From NCBI GenBank assembly GCA_022678445.1, contig JALBWU010000007.1:77501-141500 (forward strand): a DNA stretch of 64,000 bases, written 5' to 3'. Within the stretch, counting starts at the first letter, position 1, and each line of letters opens with the position of its first letter. Both the position numbers and the translations under genes were made by a program. This document shows positions 1-9,016 of the stretch, piece after piece. The DNA comes from Candidatus Aramenus sp. CH1. Lineage in GTDB: Archaea; Thermoproteota; Thermoprotei_A; Sulfolobales; Sulfolobaceae. The notes beneath the pieces were generated by a model. That model searched no databases, was not told the origin of the DNA, and worked only from the letters and a program-made list of their open reading frames with translations.

Positions 1-270
<270 letters not shown>

Positions 271-410
271 TGGGGAGTGGGGTGCTTTTCACTATCTCGG
301 CTCCCCTTGTCGGGAATGAGGAGTCCCAGAGTTATTAGCTCTGGGGTTCTCATCCCCCCATAGTCATCGTGAACTCCCCCGCCGGAGGTTTTGCCTCCGG
401 GGGGAAGTGT
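271..410 (-). other. Pre-16S rRNA leader with processing helix and hairpin
   Basis: This is the transcribed leader between the rRNA promoter and the 16S 5' end. It holds a strong inverted repeat near 382-400 (CCGGAGG loop TTTTG CCTCCGG type) and further complementary G/C-rich runs closer to 16S, such as the AGAGCTAATAACTCT hairpin around 331-345, as expected for archaeal pre-rRNA processing structures. The assignment rests on position and base pairing; cleavage sites cannot be read from sequence. Confidence 0.6.
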
Positions 411-444
411 GCAAGAATATACTTGATACAAACCAGATATAAAG
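411..444 (-). promoter_or_regulatory. rRNA operon promoter (box A/TATA plus initiator)
   Basis: On the minus strand the stretch AGAAGTTAGCTTTATATCTG contains a TATA box (CTTTATAT, 437-444). A TTGC initiator at about 411-414 lies roughly 27 nt downstream. The arrangement closely resembles the characterised Sulfolobus 16S/23S promoter, from memory of that promoter. Transcription would start near 412 and run through the leader into 16S. Confidence 0.75.
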
Positions 445-585
445 CTAACTTCTTGCTACTTTGATAGTTCCCCCTTGGGTCTGACGAGGGGGTTAAGGGT
501 GGTCTGTTGTATTAAGAGGATTTTCATGAAAACTTTTTAGCGAGAAATGAGAAAATGTAAGCCCTGCAGTCCAGTAAACGAAGGA

Positions 586-670
586 GTTGTTAAAAGTTTT
601 TAGAAAAATCACGGTTTTGTGAAAACCTTTCTGCGTAGTGTTTGATTTTCCCGGTAAAAAGTTTAACAAC
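586..670. repeat. Nine-bp perfect inverted repeat flanking an AT-rich spacer
   Basis: GTTGTTAAA at 586-594 is mirrored by TTTAACAAC at 662-670, 67 bp apart. It lies in the gene-free interval between the rRNA promoter and the broken ZIP gene. The whole 445-735 stretch has no credible coding sequence; it also contains a CCCCCT/AGGGGG inverted repeat near 472-495. The repeats could be a regulatory site or a remnant of a mobile element end; nothing in the sequence decides this. Confidence 0.35.
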
Positions 671-735
671 TTGCGTTTCTGGAGAAAAGGGTTTTGACAC
701 TAGAGTCCCACTATCCCGGGGACAACTCTCTGGGC

Positions 736-1446
736 TCACAGTAGGTTCACTACAAAGGTTATCGCTATCCCGGTCGCTATCCCCAGTTCAGCCAGGTCCC
801 TTGTGCCCTTGTTGGAGCCTTTTGCCAATCCCTTGTACATCTCCAGGGCTACGAAGAGAATACCGCCCATGGCCAACGCGTTGAACGCCACAACTAGCAG
901 GTCGGACCCGAGGGAGTAGGAAAGTAGAGAACCAAGGAGGGTGGGGGTACCGCCCAACGCGTACATGGCGAGGAGGTAGCTTCTGTCCACTTCCCTCCCT
1001 AGGAAGGGAGACACTATGGGGAAGCCCTCGGTTACGTTCTGCATGGTCAGCCCCACTACGAGGGGGAGGAGGAAAGATGAGAGCCCCTCCCTAAGGGAAC
1101 CGCCTATGGCAAGCCCCTCCGTGAAGTTCTGGAGCCCTATCCCAAGGGACACGACCAGGGACGCTGTCTTGGCGTAGTCCCTCCTCACCCTGGAGGAGTA
1201 GAAGTGGAACCCTAGGTAGGAGGAGGTGAAGGGGACTATGAAGAGGGCATAGTATTGTCATCCCTGCAACAAGGGGTAGGTACCGGAGAACACATCCATT
1301 AGCAGGTAAACCAAGATGCCTAGGGCAAGGCCGATTAAGAACCGGTACCACTTCCACGAGAGCCTCTTAAATGTTATGGGGTAGGTGAGGAAGATGGAGA
1401 AGGCCACCAGTGAGGAAAACGCCACTAACTGTATTACTTGTCCCAT
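736..1446 (-). pseudogene. ZIP-family metal transporter, interrupted by one in-frame TGA
   Basis: The reading frame opens at an ATG at 1446 and would encode about 236 residues of a compact ZIP-family divalent metal transporter. Two ZIP signature helices carry the metal-site pattern HN/QNxTEG (LQNFTEGLAIG and MQNVTEGFPI), and several hydrophobic helices surround them. A TGA at 1258-1260 interrupts the frame after about 62 codons (PLLQG-stop-QYYALF), with continuous ZIP-like sequence on both sides in the same frame, so this is a point nonsense change rather than a frameshift. Metal transport at the membrane would be lost unless the stop is read through. It is divergent from the membrane-protein gene at 1579. 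A sequencing error is the main alternative. Confidence 0.8.
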
Positions 1447-1578
1447 ACTCACTAAGTGTCGGCTGAGTTTAAAAGAATTACGCCCCATCGTAAATTTCTT
1501 TTTACTAGGACTTTCAGTTTTCCCGGGCAGTTCCTCAGCCATGCAAAAGGCTTTTCAACCCAAATCGAAATGTTATCC

Positions 1579-2130
1579 ATGGGACTTCTCCTAATACTTG
1601 GGATAATAGTGCTAGTTGTGGACTTCGTCTTCTCCATGTGGAACAGCTACAACGCTGGTAGGATTTCCGCAGTGAGACCTGTTACAGGAAAGCTCTTCTA
1701 CGCCCTTGGCGGTTTCCTTCCAATGGGCTACGTCCTCGCCATAGTTATAACCTTCATCGTGAGCTACTTGGGCTACATAAGTTACTCCTCTGCAGTCTTC
1801 CTCCTCTCCTTTTCCTTTCTCTTCTTTGGCTTGGCCTTCATAGTCTGGGGAGTGATGGCCACCTACGTCACGGCGAGGACTGCGGTGAGGGGAGGGGGGT
1901 GGTTAGCTTGGCTTGTGACGATCTACGACGCCTTCGCCACAATATGGGACGCGTGGGACTACATCTCGGGGTTCTTCTCCAACGTCAGGAGCTTGAGGAG
2001 GGCTATTGACTCGAGCGACTTCTCGCTCATAGACGTCGTCCTGGTCTTGGCGACCGCATTTGCAGCTGCGTTCCTCGTGACTTACGCTGCCTACAGGGAG
2101 GGGAGAAAGGCGGGGAGGTTGCTCTACTAG
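1579..2130 (+). CDS. Conserved hypothetical membrane protein (4-5 helices)
   Basis: I do not recognise the family. The protein of about 183 residues begins with a hydrophobic helix (MGLLLILGIIVLVV) and has further hydrophobic segments around residues 35-65, 70-100 and 150-170, with an aromatic-rich loop (IYDAFATIWDAWDY) between. The frame stays open upstream to 1456, but the upstream residues are polar and overlap the ZIP promoter region, so the start is placed at the ATG at 1579 (the ATG at 1570 is nearly as good). It is divergent from the broken ZIP gene. The following 200 bp (2131-2330) hold nothing recognisable. Confidence 0.6.
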   Translation: MGLLLILGIIVLVVDFVFSMWNSYNAGRISAVRPVTGKLFYALGGFLPMGYVLAIVITFIVSYLGYISYSSAVFLLSFSFLFFGLAFIVWGVMATYVTARTAVRGGGWLAWLVTIYDAFATIWDAWDYISGFFSNVRSLRRAIDSSDFSLIDVVLVLATAFAAAFLVTYAAYREGRKAGRLLY

Positions 2131-2330
2131 GTGGACAGTGCTCCCCTAGAGCCCTCCACGGCGTCCACTGTGGGCATGGACAAGTGGCAGGGAGTTGGGG
2201 ACAAGGGTTTTACACGCTAGATGGAGGCCCTGCCCAAGGGCCAAGCTCCTAAGGACACACTGCTGGACACAAGACGTGCAAGGGACTCCCCCTCCTACCT
2301 GACGCTACGTCCAGTGCCCACGAGCCAGCC

Positions 2331-3431
2331 TTAAGTCTGCCCCGCGAACTTTTTGTCTGCCGTCCCTAGTCCTTGAAGGCCCGCTATAAGCTTCTCCACG
2401 GGGCAGTAGACCTCCCTCTCCTCGTCCTTCACTATCCACGAGGACTCCATGAGGCTGTTGATGTAGTTGTAGACCTCCGAGTCGTTTATCTCCCTGCCCT
2501 CGTGGAGCTCCAAGGCCCTCTTTATCTCGCTCCACCTACTACAGCCCTCTGCCACCTTCCTCATTATTGCTAAGTACCTTCCCCTTGCTATTGGCCTCTT
2601 GGAGAGGAAGTTCTCGAACTCCTCCAAAACGAGCTCCTTCGCCCTCCTTGTCGTCCTCCTAATGCTTTCGTCGAAGTCCCTGGTGTTCACGTAGTAGTAG
2701 CCAAAGTACGTCAGCCAGCCCGGGATGCCCCCTAGCTCCTCGTACGCTCTCTCGTGCTTCCTGAACTCCACTTTGGCCTCCTCAAAGCCCCTCTTCAAGA
2801 ACTCCACGCTATCCTCCCTGCTAAAGGGCTTTAGCTCCACCTCGTTCATGGCCCTCCCAAACAGGGGGGACTTGGGGTTGTCCACTCCGAGGAAACGGTA
2901 GAGCAACCTCATCTCGCTACCGCTCATGACCACCTTGACCTTCCTCAAGTTGTCGAAGACGTAGGCTAGGGGGTTGAGCAAGTCGGCCCCCCTTAAGTTA
3001 ATTAGGTCCTGGGCCTCGTCAAACGCCACCACTACCCTTTCTTCAGCCCAGTCGTTCAGCGTCTCCAGGAGGTCGGTGAAGTTGAGCTTGTCCTTCTTCC
3101 CCCAGTTGAACGTTATTTCGTTCCCCGCTGCGTTGACGCCCTTGATCCCCCTGAGGAAGTCCAACAGGGAGGGGAACCTCTTTGTGAGCTTTCTCACCTC
3201 CTTCTCCACCTCCAGCAGGAAGTCCTTGTAGGGAATGTACGCCCTGTCCTCGAACTTCCTTAAATCCACGTATATGTTGGGCGCGCCGAGCTCGTTGATG
3301 GCTATCCTCAGCACGGACTACTTCCCAGTCCTCCTTAGACCAAGGACAAGGGTCATGGGCGAGGACAGGGACTTCACGCTTTCTATCTCCCTCTCCCTGT
3401 CGAAGAAGTCCCTTCTGTCCTCCTTGGGCAT
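2331..3431 (-). pseudogene. Archaeal AAA-type ATPase (ATPase_2 family), stop codon inside the P-loop
   Basis: Reading from the ATG at 3431, the N-terminus (MPKEDRRDFFDREREIE) leads into a Walker A region reading GLRRTGK, then TAG at 3318-3320, then SVLRIAINE. The TAG replaces the Ser/Thr that normally follows the Walker lysine in this family. Downstream the same frame continues for 327 codons with Walker B (VVAFDEAQD), a sensor-like VVMSGSEMRLL segment and the family's C-terminal winged-helix-like tail. The length of about 366 codons is normal for these crenarchaeal ATPases, which are often found in multicopy accessory islands. The gene is non-functional as read, or produces only a P-loop-less fragment from an internal start. 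Confidence 0.82.
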
Positions 3432-3662
3432 TAGGTCGAAGAGCAGCTTAACTTATACCCCCTTAAGTAAATAAGCGTTGAAGATGACGCAAACTGACGC
3501 AAACGCCTCTCGGCACGCGAGACGCTACCTCTTGCACCCCAGCTGAAGGCTACTTGAGACGCAGTAGGAGGAAGGCCACGGTGACGTAAAACCGGAGGAT
3601 AACAAAGTTAGTCAAAGATAAACGATTTATATTAAAAAATAAATTAAATTAACGAAGGAAAA

Positions 3663-4310
3663 ATGGAAGAGGCGTGGTATTCTCTACCTAAAGAAATAAG
3701 AGAGGGCATAAGGTACGTCTCGGCGATGTTCTACCCAGAGGGGCTAATGCCAAGGTGGAAGAAGATGAGGCCAATGGTGTTCTCCCTGTCGAAGCAGGTA
3801 AAGGGGTACTCCCTACAGCAGGTCATAGAGGAACTGGAGCACTTCGACTTCTTCAGGGAGTACTTCAAGGAGGAACCGCTGAGGGACGTGAAGTTGCCCG
3901 CCTCATACATAAAGCTCTTCGACGGGCTCGTGGAGGACTTAAAGTCGCATCGCTTCCTCGACGACGTGGCGACGAGGTTCCACGTGATAACGGAGGGCGT
4001 GTTGGCTACTGTGGGCTTGAAGGTACTCAACGAGACCTCGAGGAAGTACGGGCTCGTCAAGTTCAACGAGGGCGTCAGGAACATCATAGAGGACGAGGCG
4101 AGGCACGTCAACTACGGGCTGTCCTTAATACAAGACCAAGAGTACGCGGTGAGGAGGGTCGAGGAGCTCTACCCCCTTGCAGTGCAGATAATGACGGACA
4201 GCAGGGAGAAGTTGGAGCCAATGGGCTACTCGCTCAAGGAGCTCCTGGCGTTGATGGAAGAGCTAAAGAGGGCCAGGATAGAGAAGATAAAGGCGAGGGT
4301 CACAGCTTAA
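3663..4310 (+). CDS. Ferritin-like (diiron-carboxylate) four-helix protein
   Basis: A helical protein of 215 residues with two ExxH motifs, EELEH near residues 57-60 and EDEARH at 145-148, and a central helix glutamate (ITEGVL, E111). This is the ligand pattern of the ferritin-like diiron superfamily that includes ribonucleotide reductase R2-like and rubrerythrin-like proteins. A dinuclear metal site is inferred; the substrate is unknown. A TATA-like TTTATATTA lies about 30 nt upstream of the ATG. The 3' end overlaps the convergent tatD gene by 11 bp. The family is confident, the specific function is not. Confidence 0.65.
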   Translation: MEEAWYSLPKEIREGIRYVSAMFYPEGLMPRWKKMRPMVFSLSKQVKGYSLQQVIEELEHFDFFREYFKEEPLRDVKLPASYIKLFDGLVEDLKSHRFLDDVATRFHVITEGVLATVGLKVLNETSRKYGLVKFNEGVRNIIEDEARHVNYGLSLIQDQEYAVRRVEELYPLAVQIMTDSREKLEPMGYSLKELLALMEELKRARIEKIKARVTA

Positions 4311-5013
4311 AGGCCTTCTTGAAGTTCTCCTCAACCTTTCTTTTTACCTCCTCTAACTCTATTTCTTTGACTTTTGCTATGAACTCCAGCGTGGGGATCA
4401 CGTCTGTGGGCTCGAGCAGTTTCCCCTTGTACTCGTAGCCACCGTCGCTCTCCGTCAAGAGGATCTCTAGTGGTGCCCTCTCTAACACCGCCCTGTGTTT
4501 CGCTTGAAAGGTCACGGAGGGGTTTATTGTCACGAAGTATCCCGCACCCTCTATGTCCTTCAAGAGGTCAGTTGGCCCGGAGTACCAGTGCAGTATTGCC
4601 CTCTCCACGTCGTGGTTCAGGAGCAACTTTAGGGCGTCTGCCCAAGCGTCAAGCGCGTGGACGTTTACCGTCTTGCCCTGGCCCTCCTCCAAGAAGGCCT
4701 CGAAGTACTTGGCTTGTAGCTTCCTTGAGGCGCTGGAGAGCCTATAGTCAAGCCCTATTTCCCCTAGGAAGTCGGCCCCCTCCACTAGGGACAACACTTC
4801 CTCTAGCTTCTCCTTCCCCACGTTCCACGGGTGTATCCCAACGCCCTTCAAGACGTTCTCGTCCTTGAGCTCGAGGTTGGCCAAGGAGGAGCGGTAGTCC
4901 ATGCCGACGGAGGCTATCACGAAGCCCTCGTACTTCTTCTTTAGGTTAACGTAGTGACAGTGGGCGTCGTAGTACACGGGGAAAAATGGGGTTTCTAGAA
5001 TAAAACCTTTCAC
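4300..5013 (-). CDS. tatD: TatD-family metal-dependent hydrolase / DNase
   Basis: The protein has the TatD amidohydrolase fold signatures in order: DAHCH (16-20), GIHPW (59-63), GEIGLDY (84-90), VHA (118-120), LHWYSG (141-146) and the final metal-binding ESD (188-190). Relatives are Mg-dependent 3'-5' nucleases or hydrolases acting in DNA/RNA quality control. At 237 residues it is slightly short for the family (about 255) but all metal ligands are visible. Transcribed alone on the minus strand; its end overlaps the ferritin-like gene tail to tail. Confidence 0.85.
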   Translation of the reverse strand: MKGFILETPFFPVYYDAHCHYVNLKKKYEGFVIASVGMDYRSSLANLELKDENVLKGVGIHPWNVGKEKLEEVLSLVEGADFLGEIGLDYRLSSASRKLQAKYFEAFLEEGQGKTVNVHALDAWADALKLLLNHDVERAILHWYSGPTDLLKDIEGAGYFVTINPSVTFQAKHRAVLERAPLEILLTESDGGYEYKGKLLEPTDVIPTLEFIAKVKEIELEEVKRKVEENFKKAFKL

Positions 5014-5097
5014 GACTTTTCCGGCTTTCCTGGAATCCCTGGCTTCTCAAGTTAGAGGACGACTCATCGATGGCAGGGGTGAGAGGGCTTTCCCGCG

Positions 5098-5613
5098 TTA
5101 CACCCTCTCCCCGGTTACCTCCGCGGTGAGCTCCTTCATGAACTCCCTGTGCCTCCTCCTCATGGTTGTGGAGGCGTTGAGGTGGAGGAAGAAGTCGTGG
5201 GTGCTCTCCATAACTTCACCGCAGATGGGGCACTGGTAGTCGTTGTTAAGTAGCACTTGGAGCAACAAGGGGTACACGACCTGCTTTATGAACTCGGACT
5301 TTATCCTCCTTAGGTTCTCCGAGCCGTCGACCTTCCTCCTAGCGGAGCCGAGCTTCTCCAGTTCCTCTCTGGCGTACTCTAGGCCCATCATAGACATGAT
5401 CTCTAGGTCCTCCCTAGTCAGGGCGTTCCTTATCACTAGCCCGTGGAGGGCTGACCTCTGGCTGTAGTACGTGAAGGTGCCGGAGGGGGTCACCACTACC
5501 CACTTGACGTCCCTTCCGAACTTGACGCTCACCGTTACCTCCCCCCTCTTCAACGTCCTAGGCGCCACCTTCTCGAAGCCTACGGAGATGAGGGCCTTGA
5601 ATAAGCTGACCAC
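5098..5613 (-). CDS. Hypothetical protein with C-terminal C2H2-like zinc finger
   Basis: A 171-residue soluble protein. Residues 1-70 look like a beta-rich domain (TVSVKFGRDVKWVVV), followed by helices and, near residues 127-150, a zinc finger of the form CPICGEVMESTHDFFLHLN. The single finger with a downstream His suggests nucleic-acid or protein binding. The start codon is GTG at 5613. I do not recognise a named family. It lies between tatD and a metallopeptidase gene on the same strand, 24 nt after the latter, possibly one transcript. Confidence 0.6.
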   Translation of the reverse strand: MVSLFKALISVGFEKVAPRTLKRGEVTVSVKFGRDVKWVVVTPSGTFTYYSQRSALHGLVIRNALTREDLEIMSMMGLEYAREELEKLGSARRKVDGSENLRRIKSEFIKQVVYPLLLQVLLNNDYQCPICGEVMESTHDFFLHLNASTTMRRRHREFMKELTAEVTGERV

Positions 5614-5637
5614 AAGAACTTAGAGGAGAAGCCCACT

Positions 5638-6048
5638 TTAACTTTTTGGGGTATCGCAGACGCCGTCCAGCTTCCTCATTAGCCTTCCTACCCTCTTGAA
5701 CTCCTTGGAGTTGTGGTTCCTGAGCCCTCCTCCCATCCTCTTTGGTATGTGGAGTAGCTCGTGGAGGACGACAAAGGCCTTGTCAACGCACTCCAGTGGG
5801 TCGAACTTCTCGCTTATCACCTCAACGATGTAGACCTTCTCCTCCCCAAGCACGAACCTCCACTGTGGAGGGAGGGAGAGCGTCCTGGCCACGGCCGTGG
5901 TCCTTGCACCCCTGGATCTAAGGAACTCCACCCTGGTCAGGTCGAGGCCGAGCCCGACCTTCCTGTTTATTTCCTCTGCTAGCCTCCTAACGTCTTCCGC
6001 TTTCTCCAAATCCATATTATGCTCAAGGGGGTCGTAGGTAAAAACCAT
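5638..6048 (-). CDS. Putative zinc metallopeptidase (HExxH, archaeal/phage type)
   Basis: A short soluble protein (136 residues) with the zinc-protease motif HELLH at residues 96-100, followed by IPKRMGGGLRNH, whose last His may be the third ligand. Small predicted metallopeptidases of this kind occur in archaea and phages; substrates are not known. A TATA-like TTTTTAAATATTT about 40 nt upstream fits a promoter in the 6049-6161 gap shared with the divergent gene at 6162. Function is inferred from the motif only. Confidence 0.65.
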   Translation of the reverse strand: MVFTYDPLEHNMDLEKAEDVRRLAEEINRKVGLGLDLTRVEFLRSRGARTTAVARTLSLPPQWRFVLGEEKVYIVEVISEKFDPLECVDKAFVVLHELLHIPKRMGGGLRNHNSKEFKRVGRLMRKLDGVCDTPKS

Positions 6049-6161
6049 TTGGGGCTGTCACGTAGACCCCAAGGGCCAAAATCCTGAAATATTTAAAAAC
6101 CTTCATTACCACATAAATTTCTTGTAAAGTTTTTATGTCTGAAAAACGGAAGGAGGGTGCA

Positions 6162-6437
6162 ATGAAAGTTACTATAGAGATTGACGTAGGCAGAGTGGAA
6201 AAGGCTGTCTTGGTAGAGGTGGAGGGGCGTGGGCTCTCCAAGTTCGCCGAGCTTAACCCACTGCTAGTGAAGAACGTGTACTCCGCTGTTAAGTTCCTCT
6301 CCGCTCGCAACTGTGTTGTCGTAGTTCCATTCAACATCTACCAAGAACACGAGGAGGAGCTAAAGAGGGTTGAGGAAGAGCTAAGTTGTAAGGTCTTCAA
6401 GAGTTATAAGGAGAAGAAGATTCTAGTATTTTACTAA
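6162..6437 (+). CDS. Small hypothetical protein (91 aa)
   Basis: The start was chosen at the ATG at 6162 because a good Shine-Dalgarno sequence (GGAGGGTG) lies directly before it; an earlier ATG at 6135 has none. The product is alternating beta/alpha (MKVTIEIDVG, CVVVVPFNIY, KKILVFY) with no recognisable catalytic motif. It ends two bases before the convergent tRNA-Leu gene. I cannot name a family. Confidence 0.55.
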   Translation: MKVTIEIDVGRVEKAVLVEVEGRGLSKFAELNPLLVKNVYSAVKFLSARNCVVVVPFNIYQEHEEELKRVEEELSCKVFKSYKEKKILVFY

Positions 6438-6438
6438 A

Positions 6439-6534
6439 TGCGGGAGCGGGGATTTGAACCCCGGACGGCCTTCGCCAGCGGATCGCTCAACTGGTCTTGA
6501 GTCCGCCCCCTTCGACCAGCTCGGGCACTCCCGC
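6439..6534 (-). tRNA. tRNA-Leu(CAA) with 12-nt intron
   Basis: Minus-strand cloverleaf: acceptor GCGGGAG pairs with CTCCCGC, followed by discriminator A at 6439; the T arm is CGGGG-TTCAAAT-CCCCG; a long variable arm gives a class II tRNA. The anticodon loop reads CT-CAA-G|A with anticodon CAA (6497-6499). Twelve bases (6484-6495) interrupt the loop between positions 37 and 38, the canonical archaeal intron site; CTCAA of the loop pairs with TTGAG in the intron as expected for the splicing helix. No 3' CCA is encoded. Confidence 0.93.
6484..6495 (-). other. tRNA-Leu intron (position 37/38)
   Basis: The 12-nt segment (minus strand ACCAGTTGAGCG) must be removed to leave a seven-base anticodon loop and a paired GCGGA/TCCGC stem. 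The internal TTGAG is complementary to CTCAA of the anticodon loop, consistent with a bulge-helix-bulge substrate for the archaeal splicing endonuclease. Confidence 0.8.
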
Positions 6535-6556
6535 AATATCTAGGTTCTCGTGGACG

Positions 6557-6565
6557 CTTAAAAAT
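6557..6565 (-). promoter_or_regulatory. TATA box of tRNA-Leu
   Basis: ATTTTTAAG on the minus strand is centred about 27 nt upstream of the tRNA 5' end, the normal archaeal spacing. It lies immediately after the lysS stop codon (6567), so the tRNA has its own promoter rather than depending on lysS readthrough. Confidence 0.6.
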
Positions 6566-6566
6566 C

Positions 6567-7946
6567 TTACATCTTCTTGAGCACTAAGGAAGTTAAAGTG
6601 GAGGAGACGCCCTTCACCGACCTTATGTTCTCTATGACGGCGTTGAGCTCAACTGAGTCCTTTGCCTCGACCTTTGCTAGGATGTCGTAGTCGCCAGATA
6701 TCTCCATCACCTCCTTTACCCCCTGTATGACCGAGAGCCTCCTGGTGACGGCAGTGGTGTACACGTTCGAGTCGCACTTTATGGACACCATGGCCTCTAT
6801 CCTCTCCGGTGGCCTCGGCTTGAGCACCTTCCCCGTCACTTCCTCGGCTATCTCCAGCAGGTCCACGTCCCTGAGGAACCTAGAGTTCTGGCTCTTTATC
6901 TTTGCCAGAACCTGCTCTAGCTCTTGGTCTGTGAGCTTTACCCCTAGCCTCTCAAACCTGTCCCTGACAGCGTGCTTTCCGGTGTACTTGTCTATGACGT
7001 AGTCCCTGCTCCTGCCGAAGGTCTCCGGGGGCATGAACTCGTAAGTCCTCGGGTCGTTCAAGATCCCGGCTACGTGTATCCCGGCCTTATGGACGAAGGC
7101 GTAGTCTCCGGTGACGGGGTAGTTGGGGGGCATGGCTATCCCGCTGTACTTCTCAACTAGGGAGGCCACCTTTGGCAATTGATCCAGCTTCACCACGTCG
7201 ATGCCGAAGTGGTACTTGATCGCAGCCGCGACTACTTGTAGGGGGACGATCCCTACCCTCTCTCCCAGGCCGTTGACAGTTGCGTGGATTATTGTCACCC
7301 CTCCCTCTACTGCAGCCAAAGCGTTCGCTACTGCCATCCCCAAGTCGTTGTGGGCGTGGATGTCGAACTCCACCCCGGGCACCTCCCTTGTCAAGTACGA
7401 GAAGAGCTCCCTAGTCTTCGAGGGGTATAGGATGCCAACGGTGTCCGCAATGCTAATCCTGTCTGCCCCGGCGTCCCTAGCAGTAGTCGCCACCTGGACC
7501 AAGTAGTCCAAGTCTGTCCTGCTACCGTCCTCAGCGGTAAACCTGACCTTTACGCCATGGGACTTGGCGTACGAGACGTGCTCAGCGATGATGTTGAGGG
7601 CGTCCTCCCTCGAGACGTGGTGTTTCGCCTTCAAGTGGATGTCGCTGACGCCAAAGAAGATGGCTATCCTGTCGACCTCAAGCTCTGCCGCTACCTCTAT
7701 GTCCCTCTTCACCGCCCTGCTGTGGGCCAGGATTTCTGAGGTTATTTCCCCTTCCCTCTTCAGTTTCATTATCCTCTTTATTCCCTCGTAGATGTCAGGG
7801 GACACTGCCGGGTGGCCGGCCTCTATCATAGCTACTCCCAGAGTGGATAGGGCCTTGGCTATCTCCACTCTCTGGTCTACAGTGAAGACGACTCCTGGCG
7901 TCTGCTCTCCTTCGCGTAGAGTAGAGTCTAGTATACCAACTTTCAA
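6567..7946 (-). CDS. lysS: Homocitrate synthase with C-terminal RAM/ACT-like domain
   Basis: Condenses acetyl-CoA with 2-oxoglutarate, the first step of the alpha-aminoadipate route to lysine in Sulfolobales. Residues 1-370 form the DRE-TIM barrel: DSTLREGEQTPG at the N-terminus and DIHAHNDLGMA with the metal-binding HxH. Residues from about 385 to the end form the Lrp-type RAM domain used for feedback control in the Sulfolobus enzyme. The 459-residue length matches the family. It starts with TTG (MKVGILDS). It is upstream of tRNA-Leu. Isopropylmalate synthase is the nearest alternative, but the fused regulatory domain and sequence pattern favour LysS. Confidence 0.9.
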   Translation of the reverse strand: MKVGILDSTLREGEQTPGVVFTVDQRVEIAKALSTLGVAMIEAGHPAVSPDIYEGIKRIMKLKREGEITSEILAHSRAVKRDIEVAAELEVDRIAIFFGVSDIHLKAKHHVSREDALNIIAEHVSYAKSHGVKVRFTAEDGSRTDLDYLVQVATTARDAGADRISIADTVGILYPSKTRELFSYLTREVPGVEFDIHAHNDLGMAVANALAAVEGGVTIIHATVNGLGERVGIVPLQVVAAAIKYHFGIDVVKLDQLPKVASLVEKYSGIAMPPNYPVTGDYAFVHKAGIHVAGILNDPRTYEFMPPETFGRSRDYVIDKYTGKHAVRDRFERLGVKLTDQELEQVLAKIKSQNSRFLRDVDLLEIAEEVTGKVLKPRPPERIEAMVSIKCDSNVYTTAVTRRLSVIQGVKEVMEISGDYDILAKVEAKDSVELNAVIENIRSVKGVSSTLTSLVLKKM

Positions 7947-8021
7947 CTAATGCACCTAAAAGGTTTTAGAAAGGTAAGAGCGTTATTAAACAATTCGGAG
8001 ATTAACGGTTCTATTTTCGAA

Positions 8022-8297
8022 CTAAGAAAGGGAGTTCAGTATCAGTTGAGCTACGTTCTCGAGCCCTATCTTTGGGGCGTATTTTTCCAAGATTGTTGAA
8101 ATTAAGTCGTAGAGCTCCTTGTTTTTCCTGACTTGCTCTATGTGGTTGACGTACACGAATATTAGGGAAGACTTGAGGCTACCGCTCTTGGCGAAGTCCT
8201 CCTCCACCTCCTCCAAGATGCTGTTGAGCTCAGCAGAGCTCACCTTTCCCCTGAAGCCCCTCAGCTTCCTGAACTCCTCTTCGTCTAGGATTGACAT
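8022..8297 (-). CDS. Small hypothetical helical protein (91 aa)
   Basis: A short, charged, mostly helical protein (SILDEEEFRKLRGFRG at the start) with no catalytic motif or membrane segment. It begins 5 nt after the pyrH stop on the same strand, so it is very probably cotranscribed with UMP kinase. I do not recognise a family. The 7947-8021 gap downstream holds the lysS promoter region. Confidence 0.6.
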   Translation of the reverse strand: MSILDEEEFRKLRGFRGKVSSAELNSILEEVEEDFAKSGSLKSSLIFVYVNHIEQVRKNKELYDLISTILEKYAPKIGLENVAQLILNSLS

Positions 8298-8302
8298 CTA
8301 AA

Positions 8303-9016
<714 letters not shown>

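Noticed and set aside
1258-3320. Selenocysteine or pyrrolysine recoding of the in-frame TGA and TAG
   Set aside because: Sulfolobales are not known to carry either system, no SECIS-like or Pyl genes are seen, and the family residues at these positions do not suggest it; nonsense mutation is simpler.
3480-3660. Direct repeat GACGCAAAC twice at about 3486-3509
   Set aside because: Only two short copies in a small gap; no array or regulatory context.
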